The notes under the pieces are model-generated. The model was not told the origin of the DNA and made no database searches. It saw nothing but the letters and a program-made list of their open reading frames with translations. From Actinospineispora acaciae DSM 45401 (GTDB taxonomy: Bacteria > Actinomycetota > Actinomycetes > Mycobacteriales > Pseudonocardiaceae): a stretch of DNA of 64,000 bases. The stretch is from the NCBI RefSeq assembly GCF_000620785.1, contig NZ_JIAI01000004.1, forward strand, positions 496,001 to 560,000, read 5' to 3'. The translations under genes and the position numbers were made by a program. Positions 47,840 to 56,740 of this stretch are shown here, piece by piece (position 1 is the stretch's first letter; each line of letters starts with the position of its first letter).

Positions 47840-49182
47840 CAGGCGGCGGCGCCGAGGTTGACCTCGACGAACGCGTTGGGCTGCAGGATCCCGAACGCCG
47901 CCCTCATCTCCGCCAGGATCGCGATGAGGTTGCGCACGAAGAAGTCCGCGTGCGAGTCGGTGACGGTGATGCTGGCCTGTTCGCGGTCCCACAGGATGGC
48001 CTTGCGCCAGTCACCGATCACGCCGGTTCCTTGCGGGATGCCCTCGCACAGGATCACCGGCAGGCCCCATAGGGTGCCGGTGACGTTGCTGCCGGCCGGG
48101 CCGCCGAAGTAGAACCGGCCGTCGTTGTCGGAGATCTCGTCCAGGGTCTCGGCATCGAGCGGGTTGAGGACGTAGGCGTTGGCGACCGCGCGACCGGCGA
48201 GGCGGACCTTGGTCTTCGCGCGGCGCAGCGCCAGCAGCTTGCCGAAGCCCGGCGGCTTGCCGGCCGGGTCGGCGACCGCCGCCTGGGACTGGGTGCCCGA
48301 GGTGTTGAGGATGCCGGTGAAGTTCTCCCCGGTCCCGTCCCCGCTCACCATTTGGTCTTCCAGCTCCTCGTCGAGCCCGTAGAACAGGAAGGCGTCGATG
48401 AGCGTCTTGATCTGCGCGGCGTCGCTCAGCGCGCGCTTGGTCGCAGGGATCCAGTGCGCGATGGTCCGCACCACGGCCGTGGCGCGGGTAGTGGCGAACC
48501 CGGACTCTGGCTTGGTGCCCGAGGTGCCGGTGGTGGCGGTGGCCTCCGGAACCGGGGCGGCGTTGTTGGTGATCGAGAGCAGCTTCGGGTACTCGATAGT
48601 GTCCGAGGTGGTCTGCCCGTTGGTCACCACGTCGCGCAGGGTCAGCGGGCGAGTCAACGCGTCCAGGCCGACCTGGAGCCCAAGCCGGTCCGACTCGATC
48701 AGGGCGCCCGCACTGTCGTCGGCGGTGCCGGTGACCAACGCCTTCTGCCTCGGCGCTGGCCGGGTGAGGCTCTTGAACCCGACCGGGGCGGACTGGACCC
48801 GCATCTTCTCGCCGAACTGCCCGTTCGGCGCCGAGGCCAGCAGGCCCGAGTAGGCGTCGCTGTCGACGAATTGCTCGCCCAGCGACTTGGCGCCTGCGCT
48901 GGGGTCGATCAGCCCGGAGGGGGTGCGTCGGGTGGTCTTCTCCTCGGGGTCGACCACGCCGATGCCCTCGCCCATCTCCTGGATGGCGCGGCGCATCTGC
49001 TGGTCGGCCTTGGCCTGCTCGAGCGCGGTCTTGCTGTCGCGTGCCTTGCCCATCAGGGCGGTGACCTGGGCGCGTTCCTCCTCGGTGAAGTCCCGGCTCT
49101 CGGCCTCGGCCTTCGCGGCGATGTCCTGGGCGCCCTTGAGGTGCGCTTTCAGCTCGTCTATGAGCCGCGTGATGCGGTCCAC
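47839..49182 (-). CDS. HK97-type major capsid protein
   Basis: 447 residues. Residues 1-115 form a coiled-coil scaffold-like delta domain (RITRLIDELKAHLKGAQDIAAKAEAESRDFTEEERAQVTALMGK) removed in maturation by the protease; then the HK97 fold: LGLQVGLDALTRPLTLRDVVTNGQTTSDTIEYPKL, AHWIPATKRALSDAAQIKTLIDAFL, FTGILNTSGTQ, PAGSNVTGTLWGLPVILCEGIPQGTGVIGDWRKAILWDRE. It forms the icosahedral shell. It follows the protease gene with 25-base overlap. Confidence 0.95.
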   Translation of the reverse strand: MDRITRLIDELKAHLKGAQDIAAKAEAESRDFTEEERAQVTALMGKARDSKTALEQAKADQQMRRAIQEMGEGIGVVDPEEKTTRRTPSGLIDPSAGAKSLGEQFVDSDAYSGLLASAPNGQFGEKMRVQSAPVGFKSLTRPAPRQKALVTGTADDSAGALIESDRLGLQVGLDALTRPLTLRDVVTNGQTTSDTIEYPKLLSITNNAAPVPEATATTGTSGTKPESGFATTRATAVVRTIAHWIPATKRALSDAAQIKTLIDAFLFYGLDEELEDQMVSGDGTGENFTGILNTSGTQSQAAVADPAGKPPGFGKLLALRRAKTKVRLAGRAVANAYVLNPLDAETLDEISDNDGRFYFGGPAGSNVTGTLWGLPVILCEGIPQGTGVIGDWRKAILWDREQASITVTDSHADFFVRNLIAILAEMRAAFGILQPNAFVEVNLGAAA

Positions 49183-50144
49183 GGTGGGTTCTCCTCATTC
49201 GTGAGCGAATCGACCTCGGCCGCGAAAGCGGTCAGGTCGGCGCGCAGACGAAGGGAGGCGGGGGCGGGCGGCGCTGGCTGCCCGGTCTTGGCCGTGCGGG
49301 GCTCCTCGACCGGGGCGGGCGGTGCTGGCTTGGCCTCGTGCTCGTCGTTGCTGCTGGCAGGTGACGGTTCGGGCGGCTCCCGACCGGAGTCGGGGGCGCG
49401 TTCAGGAAGGCGGCGGTCGTGCTTCGCGTCGCCTTGGTCGTCGGTGTCGGTGTCGAGAACGGCCAAGACGCCCTGCACGTCGGCGACTCCGCCGGTGATC
49501 TTGTCCAGCGCTCCGCGCAGGGCTTGCTCGTTCTTGGCCGAGAGCACCCGGCCGGCCTTGCGCCCGAGAGCGGCTTCGACGGCCAGGCGCACGGCGTCGG
49601 ACTCCGCGCGGGAGGCCCCGCGCAGCTCCAAGCGCACGTCGTGGCCGCTCGCGGATTTCACGCTCAGCAGCTCGGTGTCCTGGTTGACCCCGACCAGGGT
49701 AGGGCCGACCTCGTAGAGCTTGAGCTTGCGCAGCTCGTAGTACGGAGCCTGGTCCTTCGCCTCGATGAACCCGCCCTCGTCCACGTCGTAGGCGAAGGAG
49801 AACTGCGTCACCCGCCGGCCCTTGAGCAGCCGGTACACCTGCGCCGCTGTCGGCTGGTCGATGTCGAGTCGCCCGCGCACCCACAGGCCCTCGTCGCGTT
49901 CCTCGGCCTGCTCCACCACCCCGATATGCGCGTCGGGGTCGAACGACATGTGCGACCAGATCACTGGGATCGGGTCTCCGCGGGACTTCCACTCGGCGAG
50001 GGTGTCGGCGAACGCGCCCGGCACGATCCGGTCGCCGTAGCTGTCCAGGTCGTAGGTGGCGACGAGGGCGTCGAACACGCCGTCGTCGGTGCCGTCCTGG
50101 GTGCCGGCGGCCTTGACCGACAGTGGGCAGGTCTTCACGCGCAT
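49158..50144 (-). CDS. Prohead protease (S78/HK97 type)
   Basis: 328 residues from ATG 50144. The N-terminal domain (1-180) has the U35/S78 protease motifs: VATYDLDSYGDRIVPGAFADTLAEWKSRGDPIPVIWSHM with catalytic-type His, FSFAYDVDEGGFIEA with the catalytic-type Ser, and DQAPYYELRKLKLYEVGPTLVGVNQDTELL. A Pro/Glu-rich tail of about 90 residues follows, maybe a scaffold. It cuts the capsid delta domain. It lies upstream of a gap of about 0.8 kb from the portal. Confidence 0.9.
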   Translation of the reverse strand: MRVKTCPLSVKAAGTQDGTDDGVFDALVATYDLDSYGDRIVPGAFADTLAEWKSRGDPIPVIWSHMSFDPDAHIGVVEQAEERDEGLWVRGRLDIDQPTAAQVYRLLKGRRVTQFSFAYDVDEGGFIEAKDQAPYYELRKLKLYEVGPTLVGVNQDTELLSVKSASGHDVRLELRGASRAESDAVRLAVEAALGRKAGRVLSAKNEQALRGALDKITGGVADVQGVLAVLDTDTDDQGDAKHDRRLPERAPDSGREPPEPSPASSNDEHEAKPAPPAPVEEPRTAKTGQPAPPAPASLRLRADLTAFAAEVDSLTNEENPPWTASRGS

Positions 50145-50558
50145 GGGTGCGTGCCTCTCCTCAGCCCGTGCAGGGGGCGCGGGCGGTGAATGGCTGGCAG
50201 GACAAGGGGTGAGCCCAGGGGTACGCGGATAGGTGTTGCCACTAGGACGCCGTGCCTGCTGATGATCGGCAGGATGAGATGGACCGGACACGATGCGGCG
50301 TGTCTAAGCCAGGCCGAATCAGATTTCGCCGATACGCTCACTCAGTCGAGCGCGTTCGGCTTCGTCCGCGTTGCTCGATGCACGACTTCTTTCTTCAGGT
50401 GTGCTCTGACACATGTCTTCGGGCGCCCGGAGCATCTGAGGAGAGGAGACCGAGGTGCCGGATCAACCGTCCGAACCAGGTGGCAAGTGGCCGGTGGTTG
50501 TCAGGGCCTGCGATGCGTCGCTGACGTGCCTGGTCACGTGGCAGGTGCTTGACGCACT

Positions 50559-50589
50559 GAGGCCCGTGACAACCGTTGCCACGGGCCTC
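50559..50589. terminator. Hairpin GAGGCCCGTG/CACGGGCCTC
   Basis: Perfect 10-bp stem with an 11-base loop, within the portal-protease gap. It could end transcription from the portal side or structure the 5' leader of the protease-capsid mRNA. Confidence 0.5.
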
Positions 50590-50652
50590 GTGCTCGCTGT
50601 TCGGACAGTTGCGTCTTCGTCTTGCCGGGCGGGGCGCAGCTAGTCCGTGGCG

Positions 50653-50685
50653 GCCCGCCGGGGGTCTTACAGACCTTCGGCGGGC
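50653..50685. terminator. Long two-part hairpin GCCCGCCG-GGTCT/AGACC-CGGCGGGC
   Basis: GCCCGCCG, GGTCT, loop TAC, AGACC, CGGCGGGC: two stacked helices (8 + 5 bp) joined by small internal loops. Such a regular structure is more than chance in this gap; it may be a terminator or a structured RNA element. No U-tract is obvious. Confidence 0.55.
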
Positions 50686-50953
50686 TTGCCGGTTTTACCA
50701 GGTGCGATGCTGCTTCTGTGTGTAGTGCGTTTTGTGGTGCATCGCAATACACGCAGACTACATCCGGCTGTGTCGTTTCGTAACACACACGGACGCGTGT
50801 CATGTCATTTTGTGGCACTGGACGGCGCACGTCCTGCCAGATCATCGCAGGGTGCGTCTGCAATGCCGCAGCTCACGGCCTTCTGGATGCGCAGCTTCGC
50901 GTCGTGGGCCTGGCGTGTGTTGGTGCAGCCCGCACGCCACGAGAGTGGCGGCT

Positions 50954-52903
50954 CTAGTCGGCGAACTCGATGTCGATGTCGCAGGTACAGCCGGCGCGCT
51001 CGTCCTCGTCTAGGTTGGAGTCCCCGGGCCACATGCCACCGTTGGAGAACCGTTCGTCCAATGGCACGGTCTCGCCGTTCATCCGGGCGTGGCTGGGTCG
51101 CGGGTTGGTTGAGCGCACCCGCCACGTCTTGGTGGCTTGGCGGCCGGACTGGCGGGCGACCTCGCTGGTGGCGAACCCGGCGATGCCGGTGGCGTGCGAG
51201 CGAGCGAGCTGCGCGGCGCGGGCGGTGGCGTAGGTCAGGAACAACTCGGTGATGGCCTTGACCGGGTCGTCGTCGGCGAGCAGGTCGATCAGCCGGCGTT
51301 TGGTAGCGCCGTTGACCGCGCCGGCTGTGCGTTCGGCGTTGGCCGCCAGCCACCCGCTCGCGCGGTCCTGGTCGTAGTCGTCTTCGTCGAGGTCGAGCTG
51401 GTCGACGGTGGCCTGCGCGGTGGAGTGCGCGATCTGGAGGTTGACCGCGTACAGGTCGGCCGACAGCTCCCCGTCCCACCGCTGGTCGTCGAACACCTCG
51501 CTCAGCGCCGGGTCGGCCTTACGGCGGCCGGCGCGGTGGGCGGCGTTGGCGTCGGTGACGGCCGCGCCAAGCGCGGACACCACGGCCTTGCCTTGGCGTT
51601 CGAAGAACGCGGCCAGCATCTTCTCCGCGCGGGTGACGTGCTCGGGCAGCGGCGCGGCTTTGAACCGCGGCCCGCGCCGCTTGGGCGGTGGCGCGGAGTC
51701 GACCGGTGACGCCTGTCCGCCGGTCAGGACGTTGAGCGGGGTCACGAGCTCGTCACCGCCGTCGACCTGGGGAAGGTTCTGGCGGGCTCTCGCCTCGTTG
51801 CGGGTCATCCACGGGGCGCCGACTGACGCGGAGAGCTGCGCGGCCTGTTCCTCGAACGAGCCGGCGAGCTTCGCGGCCAGGTTGAACTCCAGGTAGGTGC
51901 CCGCTGTGTCCGGGAAGTCGGGGGTCAGCTGAAGGTCCAGGTCTTCTTGGATCATCACCAGCCACGGCCCGAGGCAGTCCTGGTAGAGCTGTTTGTGCTG
52001 TTCCTTGATGTTGGAGAACGTGGCGTGCTCCAGGATGCCCACCATCGGTAGCGGCACGTGGAACGACGCGGCGACTTCTTCGCGGGTGAGCTTGCGGGCT
52101 TCGAGGTACTGCGCCTGTTCGGGGGTGACGGCGGCGGAGGTCCAGGTCATGCCGTCGTCGAGGATGGGGGTGCCGCCGACGTTCGGACCGGCGCCGGAGT
52201 ATTGGGCCTGCCACTCCGCGCGGAACCGGGCGCGGGCGGCGTCGCTCCATCGGGGCGCTTCGGCGGGGCGGGACAGGTAGCCGGACATGCGGGCGCCGTT
52301 GCGCCAGAGTTGTTCGCGGTAGGCGTTGGCCTGCCACTCCTCCCACAGGATCCGGCGCAGGGTCTCGATCGGTGAGCAGCCGGTGCGCGGGTCGGTGGGG
52401 TTGTAGCCGTGGAAGCACACCACCTGATCTCTGGGCAGCGTGAGCTTTCCCTTGGAACCACGCACGGTGTAGCCGGAGGGCATGAACGGGTTGTTGCCTT
52501 CCGGGGTGACTCGTCGGGGGTCCAGCCGTACCAGCGCGCCGGGGGCGTCGTCGCGGGAGCGGACCTTCGCCCAGTAGGCCACGTCGTAGATGCCCAGGTC
52601 GTTGATCAGGGTGTCGAACGTGCGGTAGCGGGTGTGGAGCGGCGTCGGTCGGGCGAGCAGGCGCGCTACGGGGCTGTCGGTCAGTCGTTCCCGGTCGGTG
52701 TCGGAGACCCTCCGGTAGTGGTGGATGCCCAGTTGGGCGATGTTGCGCGCCAGGAACGACACCACGGTGCGGACCTGGGGCTGGGTGCGCCATATCTGCG
52801 CGTAGTCCTGAGCGCTGCCATCGGGCAGCGTCAGCGCGTACGGGGCTCGGGCGACCGGGCGGTCGGTGGCCGCGAGCCGGCCTTCGGAGACGACGAAGGC
52901 CAC
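50954..52903 (-). CDS. Portal protein fused to MuF-like domain
   Basis: 649 residues from GTG 52903 (GTGA overlap with the preceding stop). Residues about 40-420 form an HK97-like portal (AQIWRTQPQVRTVVSFLARNIAQLGIHHYRRV, PDFPDTAGTYLEFNLAAKLAGS). Residues about 440-649 are a helical F-like/phage Mu gpF domain with the C-terminal pattern TWRVRSTNPRPSHARMNGETVPLDERFSNGGMWPGD and Cys-x-Cys-Asp (CTCDIDIEF). Portal and MuF are normally separate genes of about 400 and 250 residues; here they are one chain, so minor head protein is built into every portal subunit. Confidence 0.88.
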   Translation of the reverse strand: MAFVVSEGRLAATDRPVARAPYALTLPDGSAQDYAQIWRTQPQVRTVVSFLARNIAQLGIHHYRRVSDTDRERLTDSPVARLLARPTPLHTRYRTFDTLINDLGIYDVAYWAKVRSRDDAPGALVRLDPRRVTPEGNNPFMPSGYTVRGSKGKLTLPRDQVVCFHGYNPTDPRTGCSPIETLRRILWEEWQANAYREQLWRNGARMSGYLSRPAEAPRWSDAARARFRAEWQAQYSGAGPNVGGTPILDDGMTWTSAAVTPEQAQYLEARKLTREEVAASFHVPLPMVGILEHATFSNIKEQHKQLYQDCLGPWLVMIQEDLDLQLTPDFPDTAGTYLEFNLAAKLAGSFEEQAAQLSASVGAPWMTRNEARARQNLPQVDGGDELVTPLNVLTGGQASPVDSAPPPKRRGPRFKAAPLPEHVTRAEKMLAAFFERQGKAVVSALGAAVTDANAAHRAGRRKADPALSEVFDDQRWDGELSADLYAVNLQIAHSTAQATVDQLDLDEDDYDQDRASGWLAANAERTAGAVNGATKRRLIDLLADDDPVKAITELFLTYATARAAQLARSHATGIAGFATSEVARQSGRQATKTWRVRSTNPRPSHARMNGETVPLDERFSNGGMWPGDSNLDEDERAGCTCDIDIEFAD

Positions 52904-52907
52904 CGCC

Positions 52908-53213
52908 TCAGGTCTCCAGCCGTTGTACGAGGAGCACCTGGTCGCGGTCCACGATGGCCTCGCCGTCCATCGCGGTCGGCGTGGTGTGTCCGGGTTCGAG
53001 CATCCGGGCGTCGCGCAGCACCAGCAGCCGCCCGCGTCGGCTCCACAGCACCCCTGTGATGGCCTGCCCGCTGTGCAGGTTGACCACCACTCGCTCACGT
53101 ACCGCGCAGCGGGCGGCGGCCACCTGCTGCACACCCAGCCACACCACGGCGGCCACCGCCACCAAGGCCATGAGCAGGACGGCGACCGGGACGGTGGTGT
53201 CGAGGGTGAGCAC
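52908..53213 (-). CDS. Small phage membrane protein between terminase and portal
   Basis: 101 residues from GTG 53213, directly after the TerL stop. One N-terminal membrane segment (VAVLLMALVAVAAVVWLGV) is followed by a small beta domain (RVVVNLHSGQAITGVLWSRRGRLLVLRDARML), an SH3/Sm-like pattern often found at this location in actinophages. Function unknown. Confidence 0.75.
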   Translation of the reverse strand: MLTLDTTVPVAVLLMALVAVAAVVWLGVQQVAAARCAVRERVVVNLHSGQAITGVLWSRRGRLLVLRDARMLEPGHTTPTAMDGEAIVDRDQVLLVQRLET

Positions 53214-54950
53214 TCACACCACCTCCAGTCCTTTGTCCTCGTACGCCGAGCGGCGCGGCGGTTGGCGGTGCGTGACCCGATCCACCGCCATGATCGCCGC
53301 GACCACGGCGTCGATCTTGTCGGCGGCGTTGCGCTTGTCCGGTTTGACGTTGCCGGCTGGGTCGAGCGCGACGGCGAAGTTGTCCACGTTCCACCGCGCC
53401 AGCGGGTTGCCGCCGTGGCGCAGCATCGGCCGCTCGGCGGTGCCTTCCAGCACCAGGCGTTGGAACTCCTTCGTCGGCCCGGACATCGACGCGAAGCCTT
53501 GGCGCATGGACACCATCTCCGCGCCGTCGTTGGTCAGGTCATTGACCAGCGGGGTGGCGTTCCACGGGTCGAACGCGATCTCCGTGACCTGGAACGTCTC
53601 GCGGTCGCGGTTGATCTGCTCGCGGATGAAGTCGTAGTCGGCCACGTTGCCCGGCGTGGTCGTCAACCAGCCCTGCCGCACCCACACCGACGCCGCTCCG
53701 GCGGTGCGCCGGTCCAGCGCCTCGACGTTGGCCTCGGGTGTCCAGGTGCGCCAGAGCAGGTCCATGCCGCCGCGCTCGTCGTCGGGGAACGCCCAGCACA
53801 GCGCCAGCAGATCACTCGTGGAGGCCAGGTCCAGCCCGCCGTACGCGGGGCGGCCGGCGAGTCGTTCGGGCATCACCATGCTGGCACTGCGGTCCCACGC
53901 GGCGAGGTCGAGGTACTTGGTCTCCTGTTTGGTGCGTATTCCGAGGTGCAGCCGCAGGTAGGCCGCCAGGTCGGCCGGGGACTGCTGTGCCTCCCGCGCG
54001 GCCTTGCGCAGGTAGCGCCGGGTCGGCGAGATCCCGAACCCGGGGTTGGCCTTGCGCTGGGTGGCCTCGTCGAACGGGTCGTCGTCGCGGTCGGCGCACC
54101 AGACCACCCCGTAGGTGGTGGGGTCGGTCAGCGCGCCCCGCGCAAGTTGCTCGATGCGGGTGCGCTTGCGGTCGTAGATGGTGTGCCGCCGCCCGGAGTC
54201 GGCGGTGGTGATGATCAGCACCAGCGGTTGCCGGCGTGACCCGGTGCCCGACTCCAGGGTCTCGACCAGGTCCGGGGTCTTGTGCACGTGCAGCTCGTCG
54301 ACGATCGCGCTGTGCAGGTTGGCGCCGTGCTGGGCGTCGGCCGCCGAGGAGATCACCCCGATGTAGCTGCCGGACCGGGGGTGAATGACCCGCTTGAGCA
54401 CGGTCTTGACGTGCGGTTGCAGCGCCGGGGAGTCCTCGGCGAGCTTCTTGATCGGGCCGAACACGAAACCGGCCTGCCCCTCCGAGGTGGCGGCGGTGAC
54501 CACCTGGGCGCCCGGCTCGTGGTCGGCGCAGCACAGGTACAGCGCGATCCCACCGGCCAGCGTGGACTTGCCGTTCTTGCGCGGCACGTCGACGTAGAGG
54601 CTGGTGATGATCCGCACGTAGCCGGCGGCGTCGTCGTCGAAATGCACCCACCCGAACACCGGGGCCAGCACGTAGCCGACCTGCCACGGGTCCGGGATCA
54701 GCGGCCGGCCTGCCCATTCGCCCTGTGTGTGGCGCAGCAGCCGAAACGCCTTGAGCACGTGATCCACCCGCTGGGCGTCGAACCGGGCGCCCGGCTCGTT
54801 GCGCGGCTCGGGGGTCTTGATCGCTGGTGGGCAGTCGGGCAGGCCGATGTCGCGGTCGAGGAGGTACCAGGCGACCTCCGGGGAGAGCTGGAGCCGGTCC
54901 AGCTCGTCGGCGCTCGGCGAGCTATCCGGACCCGGCGAACGGGTTGTCAT
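53214..54950 (-). CDS. Terminase large subunit
   Basis: 578 residues. ATPase: Walker A-like DVPRKNGKSTLAGG at about 130-143, Walker B IVDELHVHKTPDLVETLESG. Nuclease: GGLDLASTSDLLALCWAFPD, AFDPWNATPLVNDL and a C-terminal acidic residue in DKIDAVVAAIMAVDRV. Terminase_1/P27-group architecture. It cuts and packages the phage DNA through the portal. Its start overlaps the TerS stop by about 29 bases. Confidence 0.95.
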   Translation of the reverse strand: MTTRSPGPDSSPSADELDRLQLSPEVAWYLLDRDIGLPDCPPAIKTPEPRNEPGARFDAQRVDHVLKAFRLLRHTQGEWAGRPLIPDPWQVGYVLAPVFGWVHFDDDAAGYVRIITSLYVDVPRKNGKSTLAGGIALYLCCADHEPGAQVVTAATSEGQAGFVFGPIKKLAEDSPALQPHVKTVLKRVIHPRSGSYIGVISSAADAQHGANLHSAIVDELHVHKTPDLVETLESGTGSRRQPLVLIITTADSGRRHTIYDRKRTRIEQLARGALTDPTTYGVVWCADRDDDPFDEATQRKANPGFGISPTRRYLRKAAREAQQSPADLAAYLRLHLGIRTKQETKYLDLAAWDRSASMVMPERLAGRPAYGGLDLASTSDLLALCWAFPDDERGGMDLLWRTWTPEANVEALDRRTAGAASVWVRQGWLTTTPGNVADYDFIREQINRDRETFQVTEIAFDPWNATPLVNDLTNDGAEMVSMRQGFASMSGPTKEFQRLVLEGTAERPMLRHGGNPLARWNVDNFAVALDPAGNVKPDKRNAADKIDAVVAAIMAVDRVTHRQPPRRSAYEDKGLEVV

Positions 54951-55386
54951 CGCCGGCGCCCGTTGCTTCGGCGGCCCGGATCGAGCTGCGCGCGCTGGGG
55001 GTGAGCCCGAACTCCTGGGCGAAGCGCAGCATGGTGAGCGCGGCGTCGCGCTGGATCTGGAGGGCAGGGTTGCGCACCAGGTTGCCGTGCAGTCCCTTGA
55101 CCAGCACCCCGGAGCGGGCCAGGACCTCGCAGGCGCGGCGGTGGCTGACCACGGCCTCGCAGTAGCCGCGTAGGCAGTCCGCGTCGGCCGGGAACGCCAG
55201 ATTCATCGCCTCCAGCTCGGCGACTACCCGCCGCCACACCGCCAGCACGGCCGGGGCGGCGTCCTCGGGCGGGGTCAGGTCGGCTGGGCGCGGTTGGGGT
55301 TCGTCGGGGTTGATCCGGTCCAGGTGCCGCTCTCCGTGCAGCAGCTTGAGCGCGGTGGGGCGCGGGGCTGGGCCTCGCTTACCCAC
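54922..55386 (-). CDS. Terminase small subunit (P27 family)
   Basis: 154 residues: MGKRGPAPRPTALKLLHGERHLDRINPDEPQP start, ending in helical LTMLRFAQEFGLTPSARSSIRAAEATGAGDDNPFAGSG, the family pattern of P27/HNH-associated TerS proteins. It recognises the packaging (cos/pac) site and presents DNA to TerL. It overlaps folE by 8 bases. Confidence 0.9.
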   Translation of the reverse strand: MGKRGPAPRPTALKLLHGERHLDRINPDEPQPRPADLTPPEDAAPAVLAVWRRVVAELEAMNLAFPADADCLRGYCEAVVSHRRACEVLARSGVLVKGLHGNLVRNPALQIQRDAALTMLRFAQEFGLTPSARSSIRAAEATGAGDDNPFAGSG

Positions 55387-55969
55387 CGGCCTCGCCTCGG
55401 CCCGCGAGGTGGTGGCGGTGCTCGGCCATCACCGACGCCACGTCGGGGTCGCCCATGCACCAGCAACCGGCCAGCGCGGTGGTGGTGGTCGTGGTGTCGG
55501 GTTGGCACACCCCGCGCAGGGAGATGCAGCCGTGCGCGGCGGTGATCACGCATGCGGCCCCCACCGGGTCCAGGGTGTCCTGGATGGTGTGCGCGACCTG
55601 GTAGCCGAGGCGTTCCTGCACTTGCAGCCGCGCGGCGAAGTCCCCGAGGACCCGGGCGAGCTTGGACAGCCCCACGATCGGCCGTCCCGGGCCGGGCCGG
55701 TAGGCGACTGTGGCGGTGCCGGTGATCGGCAGCAGGTGATGCGCGCAGGTCGACCGCACCCGGATACCGGCGAGGATCACCAGCCCCGCCTCGGGTGGAG
55801 CGGTGAAGGTGCGCGCCAGGTGCCGGGCCGGGTCCACTCCGTAGCCGGCGAGCGCGGCCCGCCATGCCGTCGCCACCCGCATCGGGGTGTTCGCGGTGTG
55901 CTCGCCCTCGTCCACGCCGAGCGCCAGTAGCAGGTCGGCGACCGCGCCGGCCGCCTTGTCCACGTCCAC
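55379..55969 (-). CDS. folE: GTP cyclohydrolase I (FolE), prophage deazaguanine module
   Basis: 196 residues. Zinc-binding residues are C75 and H77/H78 region (STCAHHLLP) and C148 (AHGCISLRGV). FolE makes 7,8-dihydroneopterin triphosphate from GTP, the shared first step for folate and 7-deazaguanine. It is the last gene of a five-gene set (transglycosylase, T-fold paralogue, QueD, QueE, FolE) ending against the terminase genes, as in actinophages whose DNA carries 7-deazaguanine. The host should have its own FolE for folate, so this copy probably boosts the supply for phage DNA modification. Confidence 0.93.
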   Translation of the reverse strand: MDVDKAAGAVADLLLALGVDEGEHTANTPMRVATAWRAALAGYGVDPARHLARTFTAPPEAGLVILAGIRVRSTCAHHLLPITGTATVAYRPGPGRPIVGLSKLARVLGDFAARLQVQERLGYQVAHTIQDTLDPVGAACVITAAHGCISLRGVCQPDTTTTTTALAGCWCMGDPDVASVMAEHRHHLAGRGEAGG

Positions 55970-55972
55970 CCC

Positions 55973-56740
55973 TCACCGCCCCCTCATGTTGCCCCAGGCC
56001 AGAACATGGAGCCGGTGGCTGGCGCTGATCCCGCACCCGGCCGCGGCCGCCGCCACGTCGGGCCAGCGGGCGGCCAGCTCGGCGGCGGTGGCGCCTTGCG
56101 GCATCACCCAGGTGCGGCCCGGTGACCAACCGAGCTGGTCGGCGAGCTGCGCCGCGCGCTGCACGTCGGTCGCGTCCTCGACCACGAACTTCAGGTGCAC
56201 ACTCGGCCGCTCGCATCTGGCGAGGTCGCGGTAGAGCGGATGCAGCGTGGGGTCCTGGTGTCCACGGTGCGGTCCGGCGTTGCCCAGCTTCGGCGACACC
56301 ACGATCAGCTCCGTGTGCTCCAGGGTGACCGGCGCGGGCGCGAGGGTGCCGTTGGTCTCGATGTGCAGCCGCGACCGCGCGAGGCGGCGCAAGAGGTACG
56401 CCCAGCCGGAGCGGTCCTGCTGGAGCAGTGGCTCACCGCCGGTCAGCACGACCACGCCGGCCCACCCGGCGCCGGCGCCGAGGACCGCCGCCACCTCCCG
56501 GGCGGGGGTCAGGCGCCGCTCGGTGCTCAGGTCGAAGCGGTTCGCGTCCCAGGTGTAGGGGGTGTCGCACCACGAACACGAGAGGTTGCAGCCCGTGAAC
56601 CGCGCGAACATCGCCGCGCGGCCGGCCGCCGGACCCTCACCCTGGATCGTCGGGCCGAACACCTCCGCGACGGGCAGCAGGTCGTCACCGCCCAGCTCGT
56701 CGACCGTGCCCGGCGTGGCGCTGACCTGCCCGGTGCTCAC
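55973..56740 (-). CDS. queE: 7-carboxy-7-deazaguanine synthase QueE
   Basis: 255 residues from GTG 56740, which overlaps the queD stop as GTGA. A radical SAM protein with the C-x3-C-x2-C cluster C51, C55, C58 (CNLSCSWCDT) and VFGPTIQGEGPAAG before it, then VVLTGGEPLLQQ and LHIETNGT. It converts 6-carboxytetrahydropterin to 7-carboxy-7-deazaguanine (CDG). Fusions or gaps are not seen. Confidence 0.93.
   Translation of the reverse strand: MSTGQVSATPGTVDELGGDDLLPVAEVFGPTIQGEGPAAGRAAMFARFTGCNLSCSWCDTPYTWDANRFDLSTERRLTPAREVAAVLGAGAGWAGVVVLTGGEPLLQQDRSGWAYLLRRLARSRLHIETNGTLAPAPVTLEHTELIVVSPKLGNAGPHRGHQDPTLHPLYRDLARCERPSVHLKFVVEDATDVQRAAQLADQLGWSPGRTWVMPQGATAAELAARWPDVAAAAAGCGISASHRLHVLAWGNMRGR

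Larger units (their letters stand above)
50145..50953. other. 809-base gene-poor gap between portal and protease genes
   Basis: In this otherwise tight operon no frame with recognisable domain or good ribosome binding site is seen. The gap has lower GC in 50700-50830 and two strong hairpins (below). A 109-residue minus-strand frame (50534-50863) with two Cys-Tyr-Cys motifs is possible but unconvincing. It may hold a promoter for protease-capsid genes, a noncoding RNA or the remains of a lost gene. Confidence 0.5.

Noticed and set aside
50534..50863. 109-codon minus-strand frame in the portal-protease gap
   Set aside because: No ribosome binding site and overlaps both strong hairpins; kept only as a remark in the gap entry.
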